64,000 nucleotides of DNA. It comes from JADJYF01 sp050186725. GTDB lineage: Bacteria > Pseudomonadota > Gammaproteobacteria > Ga0077536. Location: contig JBFWYG010000010.1 in the NCBI GenBank assembly GCA_050186725.1, positions 1-64,000 on the forward strand. Reading direction: 5' to 3'. The translations under genes were made by a program, and so were the position numbers. Under the pieces are notes generated by a model, which was given only the letters and a program-made list of their open reading frames with translations, ran no database searches and had not been told where the DNA came from. The first letter of the stretch is position 1. Every line of letters begins with the position of its first letter. Below are positions 8,398 to 16,515 of this stretch, in pieces.

Positions 8398-9627
8398 TTG
8401 CGGGCGCGTGGTGCGTGCCGTCCGGCGTCCCGAGCCCGCAAGCCCACGCGCAGAACCAAGCCCTTGCCCTCCATCGTCTTCCTTCTCGGCGCCGCGAGCT
8501 TCGTGGTGGTCGCGGTCATGACCGTGACCGCGCCGCTGTTGCCGCTCATCGCGCGGGATTTCGCCGTCAGTGTCGGCGCGGCCGGCGTGGTCGTCAGCGC
8601 CTTCGCCGTGCCCTACGGCGCCTTCCAGATCGTGTTCGGCCCGCTTGGCGACCGACTCGGCAAGCTCAAGCTCATTGCCGTGTCACTCGCGGTCTCGACC
8701 CTGTTCGTGCTGGCCTCGGGGCTCTCGGGTGGGCTGGAAAGCCTGGCTGTGATGCGCTTCCTGTCGGGCGCGACCATGGCCGGCACGGTGCCGCTCGCCA
8801 TGGCCTGGATCGCGGACGAAGTGCCCTACGAGCGGCGCCAGCTGGTGATCGGTCGCTACATCAACGGCCTGGTGCTCGGGCAGATCGCGGGCGGCTGCAT
8901 CGGCGGTCTCGCCGCCGAGTACCTCGAGTGGCGGCAGATCTTCCTGGTATTCGCCGCGCTCTGCGCCCTCGCATCCGCGCTCCTGTGGCGCGCGGCGCTG
9001 CGCGCGGGCGAGCAGCCGCCGGCCGAGCGCCGTAATCTCGGTGCGATCCTCGCGGTGTGGGCGGCCGTGCTGCGCAGGCCGCGCAGCCGCGCGGTCATCG
9101 TGGTCGGCACGCTGGAAGGTATCTTCATCTTCGGCGTGGCGGCCTACTACGGCGCCTTCCTGCGCCAGACCCATGGGCTCGGCTACGCGCTGATTGGTCT
9201 CGTGCTCAGCATGTACGGGGTGGGCGGGCTCATCTACAGCGCGTTGATTCGCCACGTGGTGCGGCGCCTCGGCGAGCGGCGCATGATCCTGGGCGGCGCG
9301 ACGCTGCTCGGCAGCTGCTACCTGCTGCTGCCCCACGCCGCGTACTGGTGGCTGACGCCGCCATTGCTGCTGCTGGCCGGCTTCGGCTTCTACACCCTGC
9401 ACAACACCCTGCAGACGCTCGCCACCGAGCTCGACCCCAACGCGCGCGGCACGGCGCTGTCGCTGTGGGTGTTCATGATCTTCGTCGGGCAGGGCTTCGG
9501 CGTGACCGCGGTCGGCAGCCTGGTCGACGCGCACGGCTACACGCCGGCGTTCACCATCGCCGGGCTCGGCATCCTGGGGCTCGGGGTGTGGTTCCACCGC
9601 CGCCTGGTGGCGACGGCGGAACTCTGA
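8398..9627 (+). CDS. MFS transporter (drug-efflux type)
   Basis: About 409 aa with about 12 membrane segments. The loop-2 signature GPLGDRLGKLKLI and the motif-C-like FLSGATMAGTVPLAMAWIAD are typical of DHA1-type multidrug or arabinose-efflux MFS carriers. There is no ATG or GTG before the first membrane segment: an upstream in-frame stop at 8392 leaves TTG at 8398 or TTG at 8464 as candidate starts, neither with a good ribosome binding site, so the start is uncertain. A 14-nt sequence spanning the stop codon is duplicated in tandem (9622-9649). Convergent with the hydrolase gene. Confidence 0.8.
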   Translation: MRARGACRPASRARKPTRRTKPLPSIVFLLGAASFVVVAVMTVTAPLLPLIARDFAVSVGAAGVVVSAFAVPYGAFQIVFGPLGDRLGKLKLIAVSLAVSTLFVLASGLSGGLESLAVMRFLSGATMAGTVPLAMAWIADEVPYERRQLVIGRYINGLVLGQIAGGCIGGLAAEYLEWRQIFLVFAALCALASALLWRAALRAGEQPPAERRNLGAILAVWAAVLRRPRSRAVIVVGTLEGIFIFGVAAYYGAFLRQTHGLGYALIGLVLSMYGVGGLIYSALIRHVVRRLGERRMILGGATLLGSCYLLLPHAAYWWLTPPLLLLAGFGFYTLHNTLQTLATELDPNARGTALSLWVFMIFVGQGFGVTAVGSLVDAHGYTPAFTIAGLGILGLGVWFHRRLVATAEL

Positions 9628-9641
9628 GCGCGGCGCTCTGA

Positions 9642-9659
9642 GCGCGGCGCGCGCCGCGC
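9642..9659. terminator. GC palindrome between convergent genes
   Basis: A perfect 18-nt palindrome (GCGCGGCGC / GCGCCGCGC) lies between the stop codons of the convergent MFS transporter and alpha/beta hydrolase genes. No U-run follows. It could act as a bidirectional transcription barrier. Confidence 0.3.
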
Positions 9660-9675
9660 CCAGGGGCGCGTCGGC

Positions 9676-10569
9676 TCAGAGGTTCTCCAGGAAGAAGTCC
9701 CGCGCCACCGCACTGGTCTCGTCGAACTTCTCGACGTAGGCCTCGTAGTGATCGGACTGGATGATGTGCAGCTGCTTCGGCCCTGGCACCATGGCGTAGT
9801 GATCGAGCGCGATGTCGGTCGGGGTGCAGGTGTCGAACTCCGAGACGATCATCAGAAGCGGCGTCGGGCTGATGAGCTTCATGTAGCCGCTCACGTCGTA
9901 GGCCAGCATGTGGTCGATGGAGCGCAGCGTGACGCGGTTCTCCCAGGTCGACTTCTTGCCCGGGCCGACATAGCGGTGGATGAAGTTGTAGGTCTGCTCG
10001 CCGGGGAACAGGTGTGGCTCGTTGGGGTCCAGCGAGCACATCTTCATGTACATCGACGGCTTGCCCTCGACGCGGCGCTTGCGATCCTCGTCCAGCATGG
10101 CGAGAAATTCCTTCATCTTCACCACCGGCACGAACTGCTGCAGGTTGCGCACGCCGTTCATGAAGGGCACCTGGCTGACCACCGCCTTGACGCGCTTGTC
10201 GAGGCCGGCAACCGCGCACACCGTGCCGCCGGTGTAGCTCGTGCCCCAGATGCCGATGCGATTGGCGTCGCATTCCTTCTGCATCTGCGCGAAGGTGATG
10301 GCGCTGCGGTAGTCGCGCATCTGCGCGACCGGGTCGATGTCGGCGCGCGGCTTGCCCTCGGAGGCGCCGAGGCAGCGGTTGTCGTACACCAGCACCGCGA
10401 GACCGGCCTTGCAGAAGGCGTCGGCGTAGTCGTCGAGCCCCTGTTCCTTCACGCCGGAGAAGCCATGCGCCATGACCACCGTCGGGAACGGTCCCTTGCC
10501 CTTGCTCGGCTTGTACAGCCAGCCCCTGAGCTTCAAGCCTTCGGAGCTGAATTCGATGTCGCGACGCAT
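9676..10569 (-). CDS. Alpha/beta hydrolase
   Basis: 297 aa with a clear ribosome binding site (GAGGGG) before ATG. The alpha/beta-hydrolase fold is shown by the oxyanion HG motif (MAHGFSG, residues 33-39), the nucleophile elbow GTSYTGG with Ser111, an Asp in EFDTCTP and a late His in SDHYEAY. It resembles the dienelactone-hydrolase/acyl-esterase-like branch, in which GTSYSGG is typical. It should hydrolyse an ester or acyl compound in the cytoplasm, as no signal peptide is seen. The substrate is unknown. It lies 3' of an aldo/keto reductase on the same strand, 80 bp apart. Confidence 0.8.
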   Translation of the reverse strand: MRRDIEFSSEGLKLRGWLYKPSKGKGPFPTVVMAHGFSGVKEQGLDDYADAFCKAGLAVLVYDNRCLGASEGKPRADIDPVAQMRDYRSAITFAQMQKECDANRIGIWGTSYTGGTVCAVAGLDKRVKAVVSQVPFMNGVRNLQQFVPVVKMKEFLAMLDEDRKRRVEGKPSMYMKMCSLDPNEPHLFPGEQTYNFIHRYVGPGKKSTWENRVTLRSIDHMLAYDVSGYMKLISPTPLLMIVSEFDTCTPTDIALDHYAMVPGPKQLHIIQSDHYEAYVEKFDETSAVARDFFLENL

Positions 10570-10649
10570 GTGTTTCCCCTCGAGTTAGCAGTGGATGGAA
10601 GAATGCATGACCAAAGATAAGCGCCCGCGCCGGGCTCTGACCATGGGCT

Positions 10650-11642
10650 TCACAGGTTGCCGAGCACCGGGTGCGGCTTGTAGGGCGCGGCGAGCGCCGC
10701 CTGTTCCTCGATGCTGAGCGCTATCTCGAGCGCGGCCGCCGCGTCGGCCAGGTGATGGGGCTTGGTCGCGCCGACGATGGGCGCGGTGACGCCGGGCTGG
10801 GCCAGCAGCCAGGCGAGCGCGACCTGCGCGTTGGGCACGCCGCGCGCGCGGGCCACGTGGCTGACGGCGTCCACCACCGCGAAATCGTCGTCCTGGTAGT
10901 ACATCGCCTGCGCGAAGTCGTCGCTGGTCGAGCGCAGCGTCTCGCCGCCCTTGCCGTCGGCGCTCTTCTGACGATTGCCGGCCAGGAAGCCGCGCGCCAG
11001 CGGGCTCCAGGGGATCACCGCCACGCCCTCGGCGCGGCACAGCGGCAGCATCTCGCGCTCTTCCTCGCGGTAGACCAGGTTGTAGTGGTTCTGCATGGAG
11101 ACGAAGCGGCTGACGCCGCGTCGGTCGGCCAGGTGCAGCAGGCGCGAGAATTCCCAGGCGTACATGCTGGACGCGCCGAGGTACAGCACCTTGCCGGTGC
11201 GGACCAGGAGATCCAGGGCCTCCAGCGTTTCCTCCATCGGCGTGTCGCGTTCCAGCCGGTGGATCTGGTAGAGGTCGATGTAGTCGGTGCCGAGCCGGCG
11301 CAGGGAGTCCTCGACCGCGTGCACGATGTGCTTGCGCGACAGGCCGCGAGCGTTCTCGCCCTTGCCCATAGGGAAGTACACCTTGGTCGCGATGACCACG
11401 TCTTCCCGCGCCACGCTGCGCGCGCGGATCGCCTTGCCAAGAATGCGCTCGCTTTCACCGAGGGAATAGACGTCGGCGGTGTCGAAGAAATTGATGCCGA
11501 GATCGAAAGCCTGCTCGAAGAAGGGCAGCGAGGCCGCCTCGTCCAGCACCCACTCACGCCAGGTGGGCGAGCCGTAGCTCATGCAGCCGAGACACAGCCG
11601 CGAGACACGCAGGCCGGTGTTGCCGAGGTTGGTGTAGTGCAT
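10650..11642 (-). CDS. Aldo/keto reductase
   Basis: 330 aa, normal family length. The catalytic tetrad is complete: Asp54 and Tyr59 (FDTADVY), Lys87 (ATKVYF) and His128 (YQIHR). The C-terminal NADPH-binding signature IVGATKPHHLADA is present. It is closest in style to the AKR family that includes YajO-type and potassium-channel-beta-like reductases. It should reduce aldehydes or ketones with NADPH in the cytoplasm. The region upstream of the start (11643-11797) holds one REP-like palindrome and one second-family palindrome, so it is probably transcribed separately from the dioxygenase gene upstream. Confidence 0.85.
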   Translation of the reverse strand: MHYTNLGNTGLRVSRLCLGCMSYGSPTWREWVLDEAASLPFFEQAFDLGINFFDTADVYSLGESERILGKAIRARSVAREDVVIATKVYFPMGKGENARGLSRKHIVHAVEDSLRRLGTDYIDLYQIHRLERDTPMEETLEALDLLVRTGKVLYLGASSMYAWEFSRLLHLADRRGVSRFVSMQNHYNLVYREEEREMLPLCRAEGVAVIPWSPLARGFLAGNRQKSADGKGGETLRSTSDDFAQAMYYQDDDFAVVDAVSHVARARGVPNAQVALAWLLAQPGVTAPIVGATKPHHLADAAAALEIALSIEEQAALAAPYKPHPVLGNL

Positions 11643-11699
11643 CGAGGAATCTCCAATGAGGGGAAAGGACAGCCCCCGGGCGCCAATCCACGTCGCCCT

Positions 11700-11721
11700 G
11701 TAGGGCGGACTTCAGTCCGCC
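11700..11721 (+). repeat. REP element, variant stem
   Basis: GTAG followed by GGCGGACT-TC-AGTCCGCC. It has the same design as the other REP copies (GTAG head, 8-bp stem, TC centre) but a different stem sequence. The stem differs at matched positions on both arms, so base pairing is kept, which points to selection on the hairpin. Confidence 0.75.
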
Positions 11722-11754
11722 ATTCATACCAGAGCGCGAAATCCGTGTGCGGAA

Positions 11755-11782
11755 GGGACAGACCCCGTCCGGGGTCTGTCCC
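11755..11782. repeat. GGGACAGACCCC palindrome (second repeat family)
   Basis: A perfect inverted repeat GGGACAGACCCCG-TC-CGGGGTCTGTCCC, placed 15 nt 3' of the stop of the TauD-type gene. Other copies are at 16472, 24570, 37894 and 47780. A terminator-like position, but without a U-tract. Confidence 0.8.
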
Positions 11783-11797
11783 AGCCGCGCGAGCGAC

Positions 11798-12667
11798 CTA
11801 CGCCGCCAGGCCCGGTGCGTTCAACGCGCTCTCGGTGCGCGGATCGCCCTTGATGCGGGTGTGCATCATGATGCGCGTCTCGTTGTAGTCGTAGGGCCGC
11901 GCGCGGTGCAGCAGGCAGCGGTTGTCCCACACGACCATGTCCCCGACCTGCCAGTGATGGGTGTAGACCCGGGGCGGCGAGGTGATCAACTCGTTCAGCC
12001 GCGCGATCAGCGCCTCGGCCTCGTCGTCGGCAAGCCCCACGATGCTGGACGCGTGACGCCCGACATAGAGCGTCTTGCGACCGGTGACCGGGTGCACCTT
12101 GACCAGGGGCCTGAGCGGCTTGTCGCCGGCGAAGAATCCATAGCCCGAGCCCACTTCCACCTGGTGGCCGATCTTCGCCTGGGAGCGGAAATAGTCGTGG
12201 CAGGCGACGAGCGGAGCGATGCGCGCGCGGGTCGCTTCGTCCAGCGCGTCGTAGGCGGCGCGCGCGTCCGCCCACTGGGTCTCGCCGCCCGCGCTCGGCA
12301 GCACGTGGGCGGACAGCACCGCGGCCTTGGAGGCGAGGTGCATGTAGGAGCTGTCGGTGTGCCAGCCTTCGTTGCCCTTCAGCAACTGCATGCGATGCGA
12401 GTCCTGTTCCAGCAGCTTGCCCTGCGGGTCGAGGTTGGCTATCGGCACGGTGGTCATGCCCTCGGCCAGTACCTCGATGTCGCCGAAGCGCCGCGCGAAG
12501 GCCAGCTGTTCCTCGTGGCTCGGGTGCTGGCCGGGAAAGATCAGCAGGCCGTGCTGGTGAAAGGCGTCCTCGATGGCGCGCCACTCGCCGTCGGCGAGGG
12601 CGGCGATGCGCACGCCGGTGACGACCGCGCCGAGCGTGGCCTCCGTGGGCTCGATGTGAACTGCCAT
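11798..12667 (-). CDS. TauD/TfdA family Fe(II)/2-oxoglutarate dioxygenase
   Basis: 289 aa from ATG at 12667, preceded by AGGAGA. The double-stranded beta-helix dioxygenase motifs are complete: His103-x-Asp105 (WHTDSSY), distal His254 (LLHRARPYD) and the 2-oxoglutarate-binding Arg265. The family hydroxylates substrates such as taurine, 2,4-D, alkyl sulfates or clavaminate precursors, often releasing the product by C-heteroatom cleavage. The substrate cannot be decided; no sulfonate transporter lies nearby. The SDR gene 45 bp upstream on the same strand may be co-transcribed, which would fit a small catabolic unit (dioxygenase plus dehydrogenase). Confidence 0.85.
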   Translation of the reverse strand: MAVHIEPTEATLGAVVTGVRIAALADGEWRAIEDAFHQHGLLIFPGQHPSHEEQLAFARRFGDIEVLAEGMTTVPIANLDPQGKLLEQDSHRMQLLKGNEGWHTDSSYMHLASKAAVLSAHVLPSAGGETQWADARAAYDALDEATRARIAPLVACHDYFRSQAKIGHQVEVGSGYGFFAGDKPLRPLVKVHPVTGRKTLYVGRHASSIVGLADDEAEALIARLNELITSPPRVYTHHWQVGDMVVWDNRCLLHRARPYDYNETRIMMHTRIKGDPRTESALNAPGLAA

Positions 12668-12712
12668 GACATTCTCTCCTGTGAAGCTCACCCGCGCGCG
12701 GGCGAGCGTTGT

Positions 12713-13477
12713 TCAATCGTTGCCGCCGTGCACGTACAGGCGCTCGCCGCTCAGGTAGGTGTTGGCGGGTGAGACCAGGAAGCGCACCACGCGCGCGATG
12801 TCCTCGGGTTCACAGACGCGGCCGAAGCCCGCGCTGTCGTTCAGTTCGTGGATGTCCTGCTTGACGCCGTACACCGCCTTGGCGAGGCGCTCGCCCATCT
12901 CGGTCGCGGTCAGCGGCGCGCACACCGTATTGACGAAGATGCCGTCGCGGTTCACTTCCTTGGCGAGCGTCGCGCTGAGCGCCTCGAGCGCCGCCTTGCC
13001 CATGTTGTAGGGCGCGCCGTTGGCGCTGAAGTACTTGGTCGCGATGCTGGAAATCATCACGATGTCGCCGCGTGGCTGGGTGCGCATCACCGGCACGGCG
13101 AGATGCGAGAGAAAGAACGGCCCGAAGGCGTGGGTGCGCACCACGCGCTCCATCTCCGCCGGGTCGGTGTCGGCCACGCCGCGTCCGCGGCTCGCGATGC
13201 CGGCGTTGTTGACCAGGATGCTGAGCGGCCCGAGGTCGCGGCCGATGGCATCGATCGCCAGGCGGCAGGCGTCCAAGTCGTCGACCGAAGCGCAATAGGC
13301 GCGGGCGCGGCGGCCGCGGGCCTCGATGTCGGCCACGGTCGCGGCCGCGGCGGCCTCGTCGCGACGATAGAAGATGGCGATGTCGGCGCCGTCCTCGGCG
13401 AGACCGAGCGCGATGGCGCGGCCGATACCGCGACCGCCGCCCGTGACGAGTGCAAGCCTGCCGGCCAGGGACATCAT
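12713..13477 (-). CDS. SDR family oxidoreductase
   Basis: 254 aa from the first of two consecutive ATGs, with GAGGAG 6 nt upstream; the open frame further upstream was rejected. A classical short-chain dehydrogenase: cofactor motif TGGGRGIG (12-19), NNAG (90-93), catalytic Ser144, Tyr157 and Lys161 (YNMGK). The C-terminus LSGERLYVHGGND matches the FabG-like group. It uses NAD(P)H to oxidise an alcohol or reduce a ketone; the substrate is unknown. It is probably transcribed together with the TauD-type dioxygenase downstream and is divergent from the esterase-like gene at 13657. Confidence 0.85.
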   Translation of the reverse strand: MMSLAGRLALVTGGGRGIGRAIALGLAEDGADIAIFYRRDEAAAAATVADIEARGRRARAYCASVDDLDACRLAIDAIGRDLGPLSILVNNAGIASRGRGVADTDPAEMERVVRTHAFGPFFLSHLAVPVMRTQPRGDIVMISSIATKYFSANGAPYNMGKAALEALSATLAKEVNRDGIFVNTVCAPLTATEMGERLAKAVYGVKQDIHELNDSAGFGRVCEPEDIARVVRFLVSPANTYLSGERLYVHGGND

Positions 13478-13656
13478 TCCGCTCCTCGTTGATGGCGTAA
13501 GTGAGCCCGATTGTAGCCTGCGACGGCCGGGGGCCAGCCACGGCCAAGTGGGTAGGTCCGGGCCTGCGTGAAGCCGCGGGTCGCGCGGCGTGCGCATTGA
13601 CGTCCTGCGCCGCGCGTGTCCCGATAGCGGCTCCCGACGCCGCGGAGCACCGAGTC

Positions 13657-14706
13657 ATGGAATCCACTGCCGACGCCGACCGCCTGGCTGCGCACTTGGC
13701 CGCCTACCTGGACGCGCTGCGGCGCGCGTTCGAGACCCTCGATCTCCGCCAGCCGGAGGTCGCGCGCGCGGCGCTGCTCGCCGCCCGTCGCAGTGAGGGT
13801 GAGGCACTGCGCGGCGCCTGCGGTGCCCTGGCGGCGGACGACGCGCCGCTCGCGCTGGCGCTGCGGACCGCCGCGGACGAGGCCGAAGCGAGCGCGTCAC
13901 GCCTGCTCGGGCCGGTGACCGGTGACGTCGGCGTGACCATCCTCGCCGCGCGCCGCGCCTATGCGCGCGCGCTCGCCGCGGTCTACCCGTGGGCGGCGCG
14001 CCTGCCGGCGCTCGACGCCTGGTGGCGCGAAGCGGGTGTGCCACCGCGCGACCCGGCGCCGGGCGAGGCCGCGCGCGGCGTGATCCCGCACCCACCAGGC
14101 GGCGGGCACGCCGGCTATGCGCTCTACGTGCCGGAGGACTACCGTCCCACCTCGCCACGCCCGCTGCTCGTCGCGCTGCACGGCGCCTATGGCGATGGCG
14201 CGGAGTACGTGTGGACCTGGGTCACCGCCGCGCGCAGCCACGGCTGGCTGGTGCTCGCGCCCAAGTCGCGCGACGTCACCTGGTCGCTGCTCGACCCGGC
14301 GGTGGACATCGCCAACCTGCGCGCGGCCGTGGCCGAGGTGCAGGCCGGCTACCTGGTCGATGCCGAACGCCTGTGGCTGACCGGGCTGTCCGACGGCGGC
14401 AGCTTCAGCTACGTCGCGGGTCTGTCCTGTCCGAGCCTGTTCCGCTCCGTGGCGCCGGTGGCGGGTGTGCTGCACCCGGTGACGGATCGCCTGCTGCGCG
14501 CCAAGCAGGGGCTCGAGGTGCCGCTCTGCATCGTGCACGGTGCGCGCGATCCGATCTTCGACGTGCGCGGCGTGCGTTCCACCACCGCGCTGTTGCAGAA
14601 GCTCGGCTACCGGGTCGACTACCACGAACTGCCGGATTGGGCCCATGCCTGGACCGACGACATCAACCTGCGGCTGCTGCGACCCTGGTTCGCGGCGCTC
14701 ACGTGA
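13657..14706 (+). CDS. Alpha/beta hydrolase, PHB-depolymerase/esterase-like
   Basis: 349 aa from ATG at 13657; the frame is open upstream to about 13501 but that part lacks conserved features. Residues 1-135 are a helical, Ala/Arg-rich region of unknown role. From about residue 150 an alpha/beta-hydrolase domain follows, with the oxyanion motif VALHGAYGD (172-180), nucleophile Ser245 in GLSDGGS, an Asp in HGARDPIFD and a terminal His in DWAHAW. It resembles polyhydroxybutyrate-depolymerase/feruloyl-esterase-like enzymes. No signal peptide is apparent, so intracellular action is likely. The stop is 8 nt before the greB start, so the two are probably co-transcribed. Confidence 0.75.
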   Translation: MESTADADRLAAHLAAYLDALRRAFETLDLRQPEVARAALLAARRSEGEALRGACGALAADDAPLALALRTAADEAEASASRLLGPVTGDVGVTILAARRAYARALAAVYPWAARLPALDAWWREAGVPPRDPAPGEAARGVIPHPPGGGHAGYALYVPEDYRPTSPRPLLVALHGAYGDGAEYVWTWVTAARSHGWLVLAPKSRDVTWSLLDPAVDIANLRAAVAEVQAGYLVDAERLWLTGLSDGGSFSYVAGLSCPSLFRSVAPVAGVLHPVTDRLLRAKQGLEVPLCIVHGARDPIFDVRGVRSTTALLQKLGYRVDYHELPDWAHAWTDDINLRLLRPWFAALT

Positions 14707-14713
14707 GGTCGTC

Positions 14714-15208
14714 ATGAGTCGTTGGCGGCCACCTGGCGAATCGACCACGCCCTACATCACGGCCGCGGGCTACCGCGCGCTGGAGGAGGAGGCCAAGGCG
14801 CTGATGACGCGCCGCCGCGAGGTGGTGGTGCATCTCGCCGCCGCGGCGGCCGAAGGCGATCGCTCCGAGAACGCCGAGTACATCTATCGCAAGAAGGAAC
14901 TGCGCGAACTGGACCGGCGCCTGGGCTACCTGCAGCGGCGCATGCCGGGCCTGACCGTGGTGCGCGCGGTACCGGCGGCGCAGGACCGCGTGTTCTTCGG
15001 CGCGCGCGTCACGGTCGAACTGCCGTCCGGCGAGACCCGCTGCTATCGCCTGGTGGGCGGCGACGAGGCCGACGCCGCGCGCGGCGAGATCAGCGTCGAT
15101 GCGCCGGTGGCCAAGGCGCTGTTGAAGCGCGCGCTGGACGACGAAGTGCTGCTCGGCGGCGAGCGCTGCGTGGTGACGGACATCGAGTATCCTGATCCCA
15201 CTGTCTGA
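14714..15208 (+). CDS. greB: Transcription elongation factor GreB
   Basis: 164 aa. An N-terminal coiled-coil domain carries the acidic tip GDRSENAEY (residues 48-56), whose Asp and Glu position Mg in the RNA polymerase active site to stimulate transcript cleavage. The following RRLGYLQRRM helix and a C-terminal FKBP-like domain (VFFGARVTVEL, then DEVLL) match GreA/GreB. The order TPYIT-GYRAL-E and the RKKELRELDRRL segment favour GreB over GreA. It rescues backtracked polymerase. GAGG precedes the ATG and the spacing to the upstream hydrolase is 7 nt. Confidence 0.9.
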   Translation: MSRWRPPGESTTPYITAAGYRALEEEAKALMTRRREVVVHLAAAAAEGDRSENAEYIYRKKELRELDRRLGYLQRRMPGLTVVRAVPAAQDRVFFGARVTVELPSGETRCYRLVGGDEADAARGEISVDAPVAKALLKRALDDEVLLGGERCVVTDIEYPDPTV

Positions 15209-15240
15209 CCCTCGCCGCGCTTCACCCGGACCTCACACCC

Positions 15241-15867
15241 ATGCCGCTCTTCAACCGTATCGATGCCCGCGCCTCGCAGGACCGGCTCGAGCGCCTGATC
15301 GAGGATCGCCTCGCGCCGGGCGCGGACCGCGCCGCCATCGACGCGCTGATCTGGACGCTGTTCGGCGAGCGCTGGGCGGTGATGTTCACCGACCTCATCG
15401 GCTTCTCGCGGCGCGTCGCCGAGTTCGGCATCATCGATTTCCTCGAGACCATCCACATCTCCCATCGGCTGCTGGTGCCCTGCCTCGAGCGGCGCGGCGG
15501 CATCCTGCTGAAGACCGAGGGTGACAGCATGCTGGTGATCTTCCGCCAGCCGCGGGACGCGGTGCAGGCGGCTTTCGAGATGCAGCGTTGCCTGGCCCTG
15601 CACAACGCCGATCGCGGCCCGGCCGAGCAGGTGCTGCTCGGCGTCGGTATCGGCTACGGCGAGGTGCTGCGCATCGGTGACGCCGATGTGTTCGGCGCCG
15701 AGGTCAACGCCGCCGCCAAGCTCGGTGAAGACACCGCGAAGGCCGGCGAGATCCTCGTCACCGCCGCCGTGCATGCCGCGCTCGGCGATGACTTCGCCGC
15801 GTGCGAACGCCTGGCGCATGCGCCGGCGGGAACCACGGCGGCGTATCGCGTGGGCTATTCGTTGTAG
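15241..15867 (+). CDS. Adenylate/guanylate cyclase catalytic-domain protein
   Basis: 208 aa, essentially a single class III cyclase domain. Metal-binding Asp51 (MFTDLIGFS) and Asp95 (KTEGDSM), purine-contacting Lys91 and the VNAAAKLGE segment carrying the transition-state Asn are present, so catalytic competence is possible. No receiver, HAMP or membrane domain is attached. The stop codon TAG (15865-15867) belongs to a REP palindrome. It lies 32 bp after greB and may share its transcript. Unlike the cyclase-FHA protein at 6474, this one keeps the Asn motif. Whether it makes cAMP, cGMP or only binds nucleotide is not visible. Confidence 0.8.
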   Translation: MPLFNRIDARASQDRLERLIEDRLAPGADRAAIDALIWTLFGERWAVMFTDLIGFSRRVAEFGIIDFLETIHISHRLLVPCLERRGGILLKTEGDSMLVIFRQPRDAVQAAFEMQRCLALHNADRGPAEQVLLGVGIGYGEVLRIGDADVFGAEVNAAAKLGEDTAKAGEILVTAAVHAALGDDFAACERLAHAPAGTTAAYRVGYSL

Positions 15868-15948
15868 GGCCGATTTCAATCGGCCGACGGCGGCATTGGC
15901 CAGAGGCATGGTTCGGCGCCCTGCATGGCCGGTTGAAACCGGCCCTAC
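15864..15948. repeat. REP pair (BIME-like), 15864-15885 (+) and 15927-15948 (-)
   Basis: Two GTAG-headed palindromes face each other. The left has stem GGCCGATT/AATCGGCC; the right has GGCCGGTT/AACCGGCC, with its GTAG on the minus strand at 15945-15948. A 41-nt linker separates them. The left GTAG supplies the stop codon of the cyclase gene. Confidence 0.85.
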
Positions 15949-15978
15949 AATGCGTCCTCCCAAACCGGAGTCCTCTCG

Positions 15979-16467
15979 ATGTCCCCGCCCGCCAACGGCC
16001 TGTGCGAATACCGTGTCACCGTCGGACGCGACTGGCTCGACTACAACGAGCACATGAACGTCGCCTACTACCTGAAGGCCTTCGACGACGCGGGCGAGGG
16101 CATGACCCTGCTGCTGGGCATGGGCGCGGACTACACACGTCGCACACACAATTCCTGGGTCGCGCTCGAATCCCACATCACTTTCCAGAACGAGGCGCTG
16201 CTCGGCGACGAGCTGCGCATCCTGACCCGCGTGCTGGATTTCGACGAGAAGAAGATGCACATCTTCCAGGAGATGTATCGCGGCGAAGAACTGCTCGCGA
16301 CCCACGAGCAGCTGGGGCTCCACTTCGACACGGCCGCGCGGCGCGGCAGTCCCTTCACCGCCGAAGTGCGCGCGACGCTCGAAGCGCTGCACGCCGCGCA
16401 GGCCACGCTGCCGCGACCGCCGGCGAGCGGGCGCAGCGTGGGCATCAGGCGTCAGGCGCCGGTGTGA
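15979..16467 (+). CDS. Hot-dog fold thioesterase family protein
   Basis: 162 aa. The N-terminal signature DYNEHMNVAYYLKAFD (Asp21, Asn23, His25, Asn27) marks the 4HBT-like acyl-CoA thioesterase group, with a style close to betainyl-CoA thioesterases of carnitine catabolism. No carnitine dehydrogenase or other carnitine gene lies nearby, so the substrate is open. It should hydrolyse a CoA thioester in the cytoplasm. It converges on the pirin gene, with a second-family palindrome between them. Confidence 0.75.
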   Translation: MSPPANGLCEYRVTVGRDWLDYNEHMNVAYYLKAFDDAGEGMTLLLGMGADYTRRTHNSWVALESHITFQNEALLGDELRILTRVLDFDEKKMHIFQEMYRGEELLATHEQLGLHFDTAARRGSPFTAEVRATLEALHAAQATLPRPPASGRSVGIRRQAPV

Positions 16468-16471
16468 AGCA

Positions 16472-16499
16472 GGGACAGACCCCGAACGGGGTCTGTCCC
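16472..16499. repeat. GGGACAGACCCC palindrome (second repeat family)
   Basis: A perfect inverted repeat with 13-nt arms (GGGACAGACCCCG / CGGGGTCTGTCCC) around AA, sitting 4 nt after the thioesterase stop and 16 nt before the stop of the convergent pirin gene. One more A-T pair extends the arms on the outside. Confidence 0.8.
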
Positions 16500-16515
16500 T
16501 GTTGGTTCGACCCGC

